Shown here: in pieces, positions 17,072 through 25,848 of the stretch
Numbering within the stretch: position 1 is the first letter of the stretch
Layout: every line of letters begins with the position of its first letter
Source of the DNA: UBA3206 sp964548855
GTDB lineage: Bacteria > Bacillota_I > Bacilli_A > Acholeplasmatales > Anaeroplasmataceae
Direction of reading: 5' to 3'
DNA: 64,000 nt
Assembly (NCBI GenBank): GCA_964548855.1
Contig: CAZJSR010000005.1
Span: 16,496-80,495 of the forward strand
The notes under the pieces: model-generated
What the model was told of the DNA's origin: nothing
The model's input: the letters and a program-made list of their open reading frames with translations, nothing else
The model's database searches: none
Made by a program: the position numbers and the translations under genes

Positions 17072-18865
17072 CTAATTAAGCCATTTTCTTAAACAATCCA
17101 TTAATAATTTGTATTGAATGGGTTTACTGATATGATCATTCATTCCACTAAGAATAGCTTTTTCTTTATCAGTTATAAACGCATCTGCTGTCATAGCGAT
17201 TATAATAACTTCATTATTAAACTCTCGTATTTTTCTAGTTGCATCATAACCATCCAATTCATCCATTTGTATATCCATAAATACAATGTCATAATTATCA
17301 TTTTGTAATTTACTAATAGCCTCGAATCCACTATGTGCAATATCAAGTTGCATATTGGTATCTTTCAAGAATTCTTGAGCAATTTCTAAGTTAAAATCAT
17401 TGTCATCAACTATAATACCTTTTATATGACTATAATCACCTATTACTATTTCATTATCATTAATTTCAAGTTTTGAATGTTTTTGTAATGTATTTACTGT
17501 AAAAGTAGTTCCTTTACCTAAGGTGCTTTCTACTGTAATAGTACCATTCATCATTTCCACTATTTTCTTTACAATAGGCAACCCGAGGCCAGAACCTTCT
17601 ATTGTATTACCACTTGAATTACTTACTCTAAAAAAAGGATCAAAAATTCTTTCTTTATTTTCTTCACTTAAACCAGGTCCAGTATCACTTACTATTAATG
17701 TGTACTTCCCATAATCATTATTAGTTGTTTTTGATTCAAATAATTTAATATCTATTTCTCCTTTAGCAGGTGTGAACTTTATCGCATTTCCTACAATATT
17801 AAATATAATTTCTTCAATTCTTGCGATATCACCAACAATAAGAGGATTTTCTACATCTAAGTTAGTGGTTATCTTTTGTTTTTTTACATCACTAGATGGT
17901 TTTAATAATCCTATTGTTCTTTCATAAACATCTAAAATATTAAACTTTTCTTCATTTAATGTAATAGTACTACTCTCAATTTTAGACATATCTAATACTT
18001 CGTTTATTAACCTCAATAAATGATTACCAGATACATCAATTTTAACAAGACATTCTTTAACCTTTTTTTCATCATATGAATATTTATTGGCGATTTTACT
18101 CATACCAAGTATCGCATTAAGGGGTGTCCTTATGTCATGACTCATTCTAGACAAAAATTCACTTTTACTTTTATTTGCGCTAAGCGCAATATCTTTGGCC
18201 TCTTTTAGTTCTTCTATAACTTCTTGTTCAATTCTTTTTCTTTTATCAACATCTTGATTTGTAATCAATATTTTTATAGGTCTATTACTTTTATTTCTTT
18301 CAATGCAAATAAGCGCAATATTTTCCCAAATAATATTATTTTTGCTTTTCATGCTAAAATCACATCTTACAATATCTTCTTTTTCTAATTCCTTTAAAAT
18401 GTTATCATAAGATAAAAATTCATTCATATTAGAATCAAGTGATAATTCTGTCATATATTTTATAAAATCATTATACTTTCCTTCTCTTTTAATAATATTT
18501 CCGTCTGGATGAGTATTAACAATAAATCGATATGACATATCATCAAAATCAATAAGTACAAATTTAATAAATAATCTAGCTACTCCTTTAATAGTTTTTC
18601 TATAATCGATATATCCTTTTCTTTTCTTTCTTTCATCTAAATATCTTATATACACATCTAAAATCAATATCATAAAAATAATGATAATAAGAAGTACTAA
18701 ACAAAAAAATATATTTGCACTTATTTCTAATTGTCTTTTTAAAGAATATGTTAAATCTATATGCTTTCGCATATTAAATTCATAAATATACCATAAAATA
18801 GTACCAATAATTAAAAAAGATAAAAGTACTACAAAAATGCATCTAAAAAATTTCTTATTTAACAT
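17072..18865 (-). CDS. Membrane hybrid sensor histidine kinase with receiver domain
   Basis: A 597-residue signalling protein. Two N-terminal membrane helices (about residues 8-28 and 46-70) with a short extracytoplasmic loop; a central PAS-like region (about 90-225); a dimerisation/phosphoacceptor domain with MSHDIRTPLN (His near 243); an ATPase domain with NIVGNAIKFTP, DTGPGLS and GSGLGLPIV; and a C-terminal receiver with VDDND and the acceptor Asp near 529 in IVFMDIQMDELDGYDA. No output regulator is next to it; it may signal through a phosphotransfer protein elsewhere. The ATG is preceded by GGTGA. Its signal is unknown. It is a single gene ending at a terminator. Confidence 0.9.
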   Translation of the reverse strand: MLNKKFFRCIFVVLLSFLIIGTILWYIYEFNMRKHIDLTYSLKRQLEISANIFFCLVLLIIIIFMILILDVYIRYLDERKKRKGYIDYRKTIKGVARLFIKFVLIDFDDMSYRFIVNTHPDGNIIKREGKYNDFIKYMTELSLDSNMNEFLSYDNILKELEKEDIVRCDFSMKSKNNIIWENIALICIERNKSNRPIKILITNQDVDKRKRIEQEVIEELKEAKDIALSANKSKSEFLSRMSHDIRTPLNAILGMSKIANKYSYDEKKVKECLVKIDVSGNHLLRLINEVLDMSKIESSTITLNEEKFNILDVYERTIGLLKPSSDVKKQKITTNLDVENPLIVGDIARIEEIIFNIVGNAIKFTPAKGEIDIKLFESKTTNNDYGKYTLIVSDTGPGLSEENKERIFDPFFRVSNSSGNTIEGSGLGLPIVKKIVEMMNGTITVESTLGKGTTFTVNTLQKHSKLEINDNEIVIGDYSHIKGIIVDDNDFNLEIAQEFLKDTNMQLDIAHSGFEAISKLQNDNYDIVFMDIQMDELDGYDATRKIREFNNEVIIIAMTADAFITDKEKAILSGMNDHISKPIQYKLLMDCLRKWLN

Positions 18866-18943
18866 AATTAAATCACCATGTTAATTATAATACTAAATAT
18901 GTTCTTTTTTTACTATAATCGTAACAAAAATTTCGACATTTAT

Positions 18944-19228
18944 CTACAATACTAATAAATCACCTGATATAACTCTCATCCATAATCTATCAATAGTATC
19001 TTCTTTAATAAATTCTCTTAAAGAATAAAATTCATTTTTAAGCTCATGTAATTTTTTTGTGTCTTTAAATTGACTATTGTATATACTATTCCATTTATCT
19101 GTATAATATTCTACAACTTTTCCAAACCTTTGACTATTTCTTTTGACATTCGAATTTAATGCATCATTTATTAATTTATTTGCTTGTTTTGTTCTTTCCA
19201 TAAGTATATAGCCAATTATAATTGGCAT
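18944..19228 (-). CDS. Small helical protein of unknown function
   Basis: I do not recognise the family. From the ATG at 19228 it has 94 residues, starting MPIIIGYILMERTKQANK, and is mostly charged helix (YYTDKWNSIYNSQFKDTKKLHELK). A GTG at 19234 is also in frame, but GGAAAG is better spaced for the ATG. A long palindrome (19251-19294) lies directly upstream in its leader. No motif, signal or membrane segment gives a function. Confidence 0.5.
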   Translation of the reverse strand: MPIIIGYILMERTKQANKLINDALNSNVKRNSQRFGKVVEYYTDKWNSIYNSQFKDTKKLHELKNEFYSLREFIKEDTIDRLWMRVISGDLLVL

Positions 19229-19250
19229 CCTCACTTTCCTTTTTTATAAA

Positions 19251-19294
19251 AATATCTTATTTTAATGGTGCAACGCATGCACCATTAAGATATT
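19251..19294. repeat. Long imperfect palindrome upstream of the 94-residue gene
   Basis: TTAATGGTGCA (19262-19272) and TGCACCATTAA (19278-19288) pair perfectly around a five-base loop, and the arms extend through AATATCT (19251) and AGATATT (19294). No T-run follows on either strand, so a terminator is unlikely; it may be a protein-binding site or an RNA hairpin in the leader of the 94-residue gene. Confidence 0.65.
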
Positions 19295-19316
19295 CCTTAA
19301 TTAAATTATACTTATA

Positions 19317-19350
19317 AAAAAAAACAAAGGTGGGTATTTTTTACCCACCT
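19317..19350 (-). terminator. Terminator overlapping the GNAT stop codon
   Basis: AGGTGGGTA and TACCCACCT pair perfectly (19350-19342 with 19336-19328 on the minus strand) around a five-base loop, then a T-rich tail with one G. The GNAT stop codon TAG (19351-19349) overlaps the first arm. Confidence 0.88.
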
Positions 19351-19804
19351 AGTAATTATTTTTAATATTTTTATTAAACGATACAATATCTTTTCTTCCT
19401 ACATATTTCCCATAATTATTACATAGTTTATACTTTAAACTTATGAAAAACTCAAGAGCTTTTTCATTTCTTTTGTTTGAAGAAACAAGTATTTGATCAT
19501 ACCCCATATCAAACGCTCTTTTTTCTATATACTCTATTAATTTATGTGCAGCTCCAATATTATTATCTTTAGAATAAACGTCAATAACTTGTGCTACTTC
19601 AGTAGCTAAATGTTTTAAAGTCCCCATAGCTATAGGAATATCATTATGATATAAAACTGCAATAAATAAAATTCCATCATTAGATATTGCTTTAAAAGAA
19701 TTATATCCTAATATTTTAGATAATTCCTTGTTATAAAGTTCTAATAAACTAATAACATTTTTATTCATAATGTGTTCTTCTTTTATAATAATATTATCTT
19801 GCAT
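19349..19804 (-). CDS. GNAT-family N-acetyltransferase
   Basis: A 151-residue acetyltransferase of the GCN5-related fold. The acetyl-CoA loop region is IDVYSKDNNIGAAHKLIEYI (a divergent V-x-x-x-x-x-x-x-G-A pattern) and the C-terminal strand-helix is DQILVSSNKRNEKALEFFIS, where GNATs commonly bind CoA. The substrate is unknown. It follows the nucleosidase gene by 18 bases and ends in a strong terminator, so the two form a short operon, possibly with the glm genes upstream. Confidence 0.78.
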   Translation of the reverse strand: MQDNIIIKEEHIMNKNVISLLELYNKELSKILGYNSFKAISNDGILFIAVLYHNDIPIAMGTLKHLATEVAQVIDVYSKDNNIGAAHKLIEYIEKRAFDMGYDQILVSSNKRNEKALEFFISLKYKLCNNYGKYVGRKDIVSFNKNIKNNY

Positions 19805-19822
19805 ATTCTTTTCTCTTTTCTT

Positions 19823-20497
19823 TTATATTTTTTTAAGTATTCGAACTATAACATCAAATGCCTTCTTTGCACTATTTGTAACATTCTTAATAAAATCACT
19901 ACCATCACCATCATAGGAATCACTAATACATTTAATAGATAAACATTTTATATTAGCTAAATTACAAACTCTTGCGATTGCGGCAATTTCCATATCACAA
20001 ATATTACATCCTTTATTTCTTAACATTTCTTTATCTTCTTTAGATTCTATAAATTTATCACCACTTGCTACAACAGCTAGTTCTATATTTGGACAAATCT
20101 CTTTTACAATATCTATATATTCATCACAAAGCGGAATAAATTCATCTTTATATTCTAAATATTGATGTTCCTTAACAGGATCAATACATGAAGTATCAAA
20201 TCCATAATTTAGCGCTTTTTTTACAATAAATAAATCTTCAACCTTTAACTCTTTTCTAAGAGCCCCCGTTACACCAAAATTTAAAACTAATTCTACATCA
20301 AATTTAGTAATTAATAATTGTGTCGCACTTGCGGCATCAATAATCCCATAACCTGATTTAATCGCATATACAGTATGATTAAACATCTCTGTTTTATATA
20401 CTAATCTGTTATTTACTTTAATTTCTTCTATATTTTTACCATTATCTAAAAAAGCTTTCATTTCTCTTTCGATTGCGATAATAATTCCTATATTCAT
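19823..20497 (-). CDS. mtnN: 5'-methylthioadenosine/S-adenosylhomocysteine nucleosidase
   Basis: A PNP/UDP-phosphorylase superfamily enzyme that removes adenine from methylthioadenosine and S-adenosylhomocysteine, recycling products of SAM-dependent reactions. Evidence: IGIIIAIEREMKAFL with the catalytic Glu, NFGVTGAL (ribose loop), VVASGDKFI, ICDMEIAAIARV with the substrate-binding Met-Glu pair, and ISDSYDGD with the general-acid Asp. The 224-residue length is normal (family about 230). The usual DMEGAA is DMEIAA, and GSAGGL is GVTGAL, so it is somewhat divergent and a relaxed nucleosidase specificity is possible. Confidence 0.85.
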   Translation of the reverse strand: MNIGIIIAIEREMKAFLDNGKNIEEIKVNNRLVYKTEMFNHTVYAIKSGYGIIDAASATQLLITKFDVELVLNFGVTGALRKELKVEDLFIVKKALNYGFDTSCIDPVKEHQYLEYKDEFIPLCDEYIDIVKEICPNIELAVVASGDKFIESKEDKEMLRNKGCNICDMEIAAIARVCNLANIKCLSIKCISDSYDGDGSDFIKNVTNSAKKAFDVIVRILKKI

Positions 20498-20544
20498 AAA
20501 AACACCTCTTAAGTATTATATATTAATCATAATTACTAGTCAAA

Positions 20545-21813
20545 TTATAACATCTTTTTAATTTTATATGTCAAGATTTTGGCTTTCATAAAATCTTTTG
20601 ACATAATAGATATTCTTACCTTATTTTCTGTACCTGACTTTCTGACTAATATATACGCATCTTTATTTTTCTTTTTAAGTATTTCTATTTTTTTAAATAC
20701 TTCTTCTTTTATTTCATATAAACTATTTACGTTTACATTTAGATTATATACAGGCCATAATTTCACATCTTTAATTTGTTCTTTAAAATCAACATTTTCT
20801 ACTTCCATTATTTTCAATAAAACTAAAGCTGTTAAAATACCATCTCCACCATGAAAAAAACTAGGAATTATTACATGTCCTGAACTTTCCGCACCTAAAC
20901 TCAGTTTATTATTAACTATTGCCTCATTAATATATTTATCTCCTATGTCAGTAATGATTGTATTTATGTTATTCTTTTTTAGACTTTCTATTATACCAAT
21001 ATTAGTTTGTTTTGAAAGTGCAACACCATTATTTAAAAGACCTTTATTTTTCAAAAATTTCGCAATAATATAAAGAATCATCGTCCCATCTAAAATAGTA
21101 CCATCATCAAGTACACATATTACCCTATCTCCATCCCCATCAAAAGAAAAACCTATATCATAATTATATTCTTTCATTTCTTTTACCAAATTATTAATAT
21201 GAACACTTCCACATTTATTATTAATATTATACCCATTAGGTTTATTTGAAATTATATGAACATCACTAGAAATTTTATTAAAAACATCTCCTACAATTTT
21301 ATATGTTGCACCATTTGAAGCGTCTATCATTATTTTTTTATTTGACTTTATAATATAATTATTCAAATGTTTTAAATAGATTTTATATGGTTTAAATGTA
21401 TAAAATATCCTTCCAAATTTCATACATCTTTCTGTATTTTCAAATTCTTCTATTTTCTTTTGTTCATCAACTGTTAATTTATAACCACTATTAAATATTT
21501 TTATACCATTATCATAAAAAGGATTATGACTCGCTGTCACCATGACACCAGTAAGATTATATTTATAAGAATAATACATTAATGCTGGAGTTGAAAGAAT
21601 GCCAGCATTATATACATTGAGTCCAACACTTAAAATACCTGAAGTAATACTAGATGTCATAAAATCTTTAGATATTCTAGTATCTGTTGCGATTACTACA
21701 TTTTTATTAAAAATACTTAAAGAAGCACCTAAGAAATTTAAATCTGAACTGTTAAAATCAAAATTTGGTATACCTCTTATCCCATCTGTTTTAAACTTCA
21801 TTTTACTTTTCAT
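20545..21813 (-). CDS. glmM: Phosphoglucosamine mutase
   Basis: Converts glucosamine-6-phosphate to glucosamine-1-phosphate for UDP-GlcNAc and peptidoglycan. It starts MKSKMKFKTDGIRGIPN (the TDGIRG family start), and has the phosphoserine loop VMVTASHNPFYDNGIK, the metal-binding FDGDGDRVI, the sugar-specificity stretch GAESSGHVI, and the C-terminal phosphate loop VRKSGTENKVR. At 422 residues it is slightly short (GlmM is usually about 445). It overlaps the end of glmU by 11 bases, so GlmU and GlmM, consecutive enzymes, are translationally coupled. Confidence 0.93.
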   Translation of the reverse strand: MKSKMKFKTDGIRGIPNFDFNSSDLNFLGASLSIFNKNVVIATDTRISKDFMTSSITSGILSVGLNVYNAGILSTPALMYYSYKYNLTGVMVTASHNPFYDNGIKIFNSGYKLTVDEQKKIEEFENTERCMKFGRIFYTFKPYKIYLKHLNNYIIKSNKKIMIDASNGATYKIVGDVFNKISSDVHIISNKPNGYNINNKCGSVHINNLVKEMKEYNYDIGFSFDGDGDRVICVLDDGTILDGTMILYIIAKFLKNKGLLNNGVALSKQTNIGIIESLKKNNINTIITDIGDKYINEAIVNNKLSLGAESSGHVIIPSFFHGGDGILTALVLLKIMEVENVDFKEQIKDVKLWPVYNLNVNVNSLYEIKEEVFKKIEILKKKNKDAYILVRKSGTENKVRISIMSKDFMKAKILTYKIKKML

Positions 21814-23143
21814 TTCTATCTAAGTACCTTTTAGCGTAATTAGTTTTTATAGCCTCTTTAGGTCTAGAAATATAAAAATCATAATCATCTAAATCCTTTA
21901 TAACAGTCGAACCTGCAGCTATATAACAAGAATTTCCTATTTTTATTGGCGCAATTATATTTGTATTACATCCTATAAATACATCATTTCCAATTATTGT
22001 TTTATGCTTTTTCTTACCATCATAATTTGATACGACGCTTCCACAGCCAAAATTAACATTATTACCAATACTGCTATCTCCTACATATGTTAAATGCGAT
22101 ACTTTTGAATTATATCCAATAGTAGAATCTTTTATTTCAACAAAATTCCCAATTCTTACAAAATTATCGATAATAGAATTTTGTTTTATATGTGAATATG
22201 GTCCAATTTTACAATTATCCTTCACAATAGAATCTATAATTGTACTATTTATTATATAATTGTTTTTCCCTATATTTGAATTTAAAATATAAGCATTGTC
22301 TAATACTGTATTACTACAAATTATAGAATCACCATATATACACACATTATCTTCTAATGTAACATTATCATTTATTATAACATTTGGAGATATACTTACA
22401 TTATTTCCAATTTTTACACCATTATTTAGGTGATATTTTATTACCCTTTCTCTAATAATGTTTTGACACTTATATAAATCTATGAGATTATTTACCCCTA
22501 TGAAATCATCTACATGATAAGTATCTATTTTATAGTTATCACTACAAATTTTAACTATATCAGTTATATAATATTCTCTCTTGTTATTATCATTATTTAT
22601 CTTATGAATATTTTCTAATAAAACATCATTATTAATTATTAATATACCAGCGTTAACCTCATTTATAAATAAATCCTTCTTCAATTCATTTTCTTCTACT
22701 ATATCTATAACTCTATTCTTATTTCTAATAATCCTTCCATAACCAATTGGATTTTCAAGTACAGATGTAAGAATCGTGATGTCATTATTAGATTTAATGT
22801 GATAATCTATCATGTTTGAAATAATAGCATTAGTAATAAGAGGAATATCACATGGTAATATAATACTATAACCACTACTTGAAATATAATCAATTGCCGC
22901 GTTTACGGCACCAGCACTACCATTAATATTCTTTTGATATACTTTTATTATATCTCCTGAAAGTTCATTTAAAACTTCATTATGATTTGAATTTAAAACA
23001 CAAATTTTATTTAACTCATTATCATTAAGACTATCCAATACATAGGAAATCATAGGTTTAAAAAGAATTTTAATTAAAGGTTTAGGGACATCTTGTTTTA
23101 ATCTAGTACCTAAACCAGCAGCTAATATAATTGCATTATTCAT
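21803..23143 (-). CDS. glmU: Bifunctional UDP-GlcNAc pyrophosphorylase / GlcN-1-P acetyltransferase
   Basis: Performs the last two steps to UDP-N-acetylglucosamine. The N-terminal nucleotidyltransferase has AIILAAGLGTRLKQDVPKPL and PCDIPLI; the C-terminal half is a left-handed beta-helix of hexapeptide repeats (INDNVTLEDNVCIYGDSII, IGNFVEIKDSTIGYNSKVSH) with the acetyl-CoA stretch FGCGSVVSNYDGKKKHKT and IGNDVFIGCNTNIIAP. At 446 residues it is near full family length. The ATG follows GAGGGTGAG. First gene of the glmU-glmM pair. Confidence 0.94.
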   Translation of the reverse strand: MNNAIILAAGLGTRLKQDVPKPLIKILFKPMISYVLDSLNDNELNKICVLNSNHNEVLNELSGDIIKVYQKNINGSAGAVNAAIDYISSSGYSIILPCDIPLITNAIISNMIDYHIKSNNDITILTSVLENPIGYGRIIRNKNRVIDIVEENELKKDLFINEVNAGILIINNDVLLENIHKINNDNNKREYYITDIVKICSDNYKIDTYHVDDFIGVNNLIDLYKCQNIIRERVIKYHLNNGVKIGNNVSISPNVIINDNVTLEDNVCIYGDSIICSNTVLDNAYILNSNIGKNNYIINSTIIDSIVKDNCKIGPYSHIKQNSIIDNFVRIGNFVEIKDSTIGYNSKVSHLTYVGDSSIGNNVNFGCGSVVSNYDGKKKHKTIIGNDVFIGCNTNIIAPIKIGNSCYIAAGSTVIKDLDDYDFYISRPKEAIKTNYAKRYLDRNEK

Positions 23144-23180
23144 ATACTCACCCTCTCATAATATCTTATTCTAAACTTAT

Positions 23181-23202
23181 AAAAAAAAAGACCTTTCGGT
23201 CT
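23181..23202 (-). terminator. Terminator overlapping the NDK-like stop codon
   Basis: AGACC (23202-23198), a GAAA tetraloop and GGTCT (23193-23189) followed by eight T on the minus strand. The NDK-like stop codon TAG (23203-23201) overlaps the first arm. Confidence 0.88.
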
Positions 23203-23632
23203 AAATTTCTTTCATTTTCAAATAATTAAATAATGCAATTTCACGTTGAGTATCAAGTTCTAACATTGTTTGTCCAACTTTTGTTTTACTTGAACAATGT
23301 AAAATATTGCGCATTACATCTGTTTCTACATTAAACTCTTCTTTTAAAGACTCACGTAATTCCTCAACTGTTCTACGACAAATAGTTAGTGCATCAGCAC
23401 CTTCATAAATCATTCCAAAAGCTCTATCACTTGATAAATATTCTACTAATTCCATATAATATGATTTACCACTTTTTTCAGTATAGTGTAACATTGCACA
23501 CTCAGTATCATAAGTAATATATGCAAAATCTCGCATTTTTACTCCTTTACTTTCGAGTACTTCAATCGCTCTTCTAATTAATTTTGAATCTGTAAAGCCA
23601 GGCTTTACCATTACATAACAACGTTCTACCAT
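23201..23632 (-). CDS. Nucleoside diphosphate kinase-like protein
   Basis: NDK family, which balances nucleoside triphosphates through a phosphohistidine. From the ATG at 23632 (AGGAGG upstream) it has 143 residues: CYVMVKPGFTDSKLI (the FVMIKPD-like start), AFGMIYEGADALTICRRTV, and RNILHCSSKT, matching the NxxHgSDS active site with the catalytic His kept. The segment that normally holds PGTIR before the active site is replaced by LKEEFNVETDV, and the SDS after the His is SSK, so activity or specificity may differ. A longer reading from 23683 would overlap the SDR gene and lacks a ribosome site. Confidence 0.75.
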   Translation of the reverse strand: MVERCYVMVKPGFTDSKLIRRAIEVLESKGVKMRDFAYITYDTECAMLHYTEKSGKSYYMELVEYLSSDRAFGMIYEGADALTICRRTVEELRESLKEEFNVETDVMRNILHCSSKTKVGQTMLELDTQREIALFNYLKMKEI

Positions 23633-23648
23633 ATTCTTCCTCCTTATG

Positions 23649-24302
23649 TTACCAAATAAAATTAGATTTAATAGCCTCTCCATTATCTATTAATATATCT
23701 TCTCCTGTCATTGATTTATTAATGACAGTAATAAAATATGCCCACGATGCAATCTCTTCTTTTGTTGCCCATTTGTGAAGTAGTGTTTCATCTAAAACTG
23801 CATTCCATAATTTTTCATCTTCTATAATGTGTTTATTTAAATCCGTAATAACACCACCTGGTGAAATTGAATTACTTGTTGCATTATATTTATAAATTCT
23901 TTGCGCAACGTTTTTCATATACGCAACCATTCCACCTTTACTTGCTACATAATAAGGAAATTCAGCACCAGTTCTCGCAGATGCAGAAGCGTTAAATAGT
24001 ACACTTTTTATTTTATCATTAAATACATATTTTTCACAAATCCTAATAGTTCCTTTTAAATTAACATCAATATCATTTTGATTTTGAACACCAGCGTTAT
24101 TAATAACTATTTCAAAATCAAAAATATCAGGAAGTGGACTATTTAATATATCAATTATATAATGCGTATAATTTTCATCTATTATATTAGATTTTAGAAT
24201 ATCAAAACCAATTACTTCATGTCCATTTTTTAAAAACTCTTTAACTATAGCTTCACCAATTCCTGATGAAGCACCTGTAACTAATACCTTAATTTTTCTC
24301 AC
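23649..24302 (-). CDS. Short-chain dehydrogenase/reductase
   Basis: A 217-residue classical SDR with a Rossmann fold: LVTGASSGIGEAIV (TGxxxGxG cofactor loop), INNAGVQNQND (NNAG), FNASASARTG with the catalytic Ser, and YYVASKGG supplying the YxxxK pair; SPGGVITD follows. The loop after beta-2 (GFDILKSN) has Asp, which favours NAD(H) over NADP(H). The start overlaps the upstream transporter gene by 14 bases. Substrate unknown; the C-terminus EDILIDNGEAIKSNFIW is typical of 3-oxoacyl-ACP-reductase-like SDRs. Confidence 0.85.
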   Translation of the reverse strand: MRKIKVLVTGASSGIGEAIVKEFLKNGHEVIGFDILKSNIIDENYTHYIIDILNSPLPDIFDFEIVINNAGVQNQNDIDVNLKGTIRICEKYVFNDKIKSVLFNASASARTGAEFPYYVASKGGMVAYMKNVAQRIYKYNATSNSISPGGVITDLNKHIIEDEKLWNAVLDETLLHKWATKEEIASWAYFITVINKSMTGEDILIDNGEAIKSNFIW

Positions 24303-25026
24303 TTCTTTCTAAATATTCTCGTCCAATGTCATCCTTCGCCCAGTTTTTACATATTTTATAGCCTAAAGGCGAGAATAATATTTCAAATAATAATTCTAAA
24401 ATCATCCCAATTGCAGCTGCACTTATACACTTTATAATAGACCAGTCAAAAAACACATGGCTGACTAATAAAGAAAAAATAAAGTTATCTAAAAATTGGC
24501 TAACTATTGTAGATACATAACTTCTAGATGCAAATGCAATAAAACTATCTGGATTTTTCTTAAATAGCTTGCCAACTAAATAATTAATAACACTATTTAT
24601 AATACTTGCGATTAAAAACGCAATAGTTGATCCAATTACTACATACCACGTACTACCTATAGTTTTATCTATCGCTGGATTTACTATATTCTCATTTGAT
24701 AGATTAGACATACTCCAAGTACCAGGTATTTTTGATGCGATAAAAAATAATAAACAAATTACTAAATTTATAAAAATCGCTACTATAGTAACTTTACATG
24801 ATGCCTTCGGTCCAAAATGTTTCGTGATTACATCGTTAGTTAAAAACGCAATCCACGATATAATAATCCCACAATCAAATGCTAAAAAATCAAATGGTAA
24901 TTTTACTGCTTTATTCGCAAGTAGGTTCATCGCAATTATTGATATAACAAAAAGTGCAAATACAAGCGAAGGTATAGACCTCAATAATAGTCTAGTATCT
25001 TTTATTTCTTTAATTATTCTTTTCAT
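24289..25026 (-). CDS. VUT-family (YhhQ-like) transporter, probably queuosine precursor
   Basis: A 245-residue polytopic membrane protein with about six helices. The stretch LPFDFLAFDCGIIISWIAFL followed by TNDVITKHFGPKAS, and SRSYVSTIVSQFLDNFIFSL later on, match the vitamin-uptake (VUT/YhhQ) family, whose Escherichia coli member imports queuosine precursors (preQ0/preQ1). No riboswitch or other queuosine gene is adjacent, so the substrate is inferred from family only. It is the first gene of a run with the SDR and NDK-like genes. Confidence 0.82.
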   Translation of the reverse strand: MKRIIKEIKDTRLLLRSIPSLVFALFVISIIAMNLLANKAVKLPFDFLAFDCGIIISWIAFLTNDVITKHFGPKASCKVTIVAIFINLVICLLFFIASKIPGTWSMSNLSNENIVNPAIDKTIGSTWYVVIGSTIAFLIASIINSVINYLVGKLFKKNPDSFIAFASRSYVSTIVSQFLDNFIFSLLVSHVFFDWSIIKCISAAAIGMILELLFEILFSPLGYKICKNWAKDDIGREYLERSEKN

Positions 25027-25043
25027 AAATTTCCCCTGTTTTT

Positions 25044-25071
25044 TAAAAGATGGTTATTCAAGGAACATCTT
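25044..25071 (-). terminator. Weak terminator-like hairpin
   Basis: AAAAGATG and CATCTTTT pair around a 12-base loop just after the stop codon of the 251-residue gene, but only four T follow before A residues. It may be a weak or processing hairpin. Confidence 0.4.
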
Positions 25072-25827
25072 TTATTCTTCATTTAATATTTCATCAAGTG
25101 CATCATCAAGACCTGTATCTATATTAGAAGTTTCATTATAAATTTTAATATAGAAAACCTTAAATGTTTCTTCTCCTATTGTACATATAATAAGTCTAGA
25201 TAACCACTGAGTTAGTTTGAATTTTTTAACTGCATAATTAATTGTAGAATTAGTTATTTTCTTTACTCCACTTTTTATGGCATTACCAATCGATGACCAT
25301 AGATTAAATTTATATTCTTCAATCGGACTATCTTCTATTTCTTCTTTTGGATTTGAAAGTTCAAATAAGAATGAAATTGTAATTTTTCCTTTTAAATATC
25401 TGGTAAGACGACTATCTTTTAATCGATAATCAATATTTTCCCCTACTACTTTAGCTAAATTAATTATTTCATCTATACTTAATTCATAAAGTGGCATTTT
25501 ACTTTTTGGAAAAAATAATTTTGCAATATCGTTTATAAGTTTAAGTGATATATCCTTACATTCATTTAAACTACTAGAAGACCCTTCATCCATTCGTTTT
25601 TGAAATTCTATTAATGCTTCTTCAACTAGACGCATACCCATGTCATTAGAAACATTAGCTTTTGATTTAATCATATATGATTTATTCTTATTTGATAATT
25701 TTAATATCAAAAAAATCAAACCAAAAAAAATTGCGCCAATAACTAAACCTATCAAAAACAAAATTATTAATGTGTAATCAATATTAAATATTCCAATCTT
25801 TAACAAATACATACTTATATACGACAC
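25072..25827 (-). CDS. Single-helix membrane protein of unknown function
   Basis: Not recognised. A 251-residue chain with one strong membrane helix near the N-terminus (TLIILFLIGLVIGAIFFGLI), a polar cytoplasmic domain with a serine run (EGSSSSLNE), and a C-terminal acidic tail (LDDALDEILNEE). The segment NLWSSIGNAIKSGVKKITNS looks amphipathic. It lies 21 bases downstream of the membrane MutS gene and may belong to the same transcript. No catalytic motif is evident. Confidence 0.65.
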   Translation of the reverse strand: MSYISMYLLKIGIFNIDYTLIILFLIGLVIGAIFFGLIFLILKLSNKNKSYMIKSKANVSNDMGMRLVEEALIEFQKRMDEGSSSSLNECKDISLKLINDIAKLFFPKSKMPLYELSIDEIINLAKVVGENIDYRLKDSRLTRYLKGKITISFLFELSNPKEEIEDSPIEEYKFNLWSSIGNAIKSGVKKITNSTINYAVKKFKLTQWLSRLIICTIGEETFKVFYIKIYNETSNIDTGLDDALDEILNEE

Positions 25828-25848
25828 TCCTAGTATAATTATATCACA

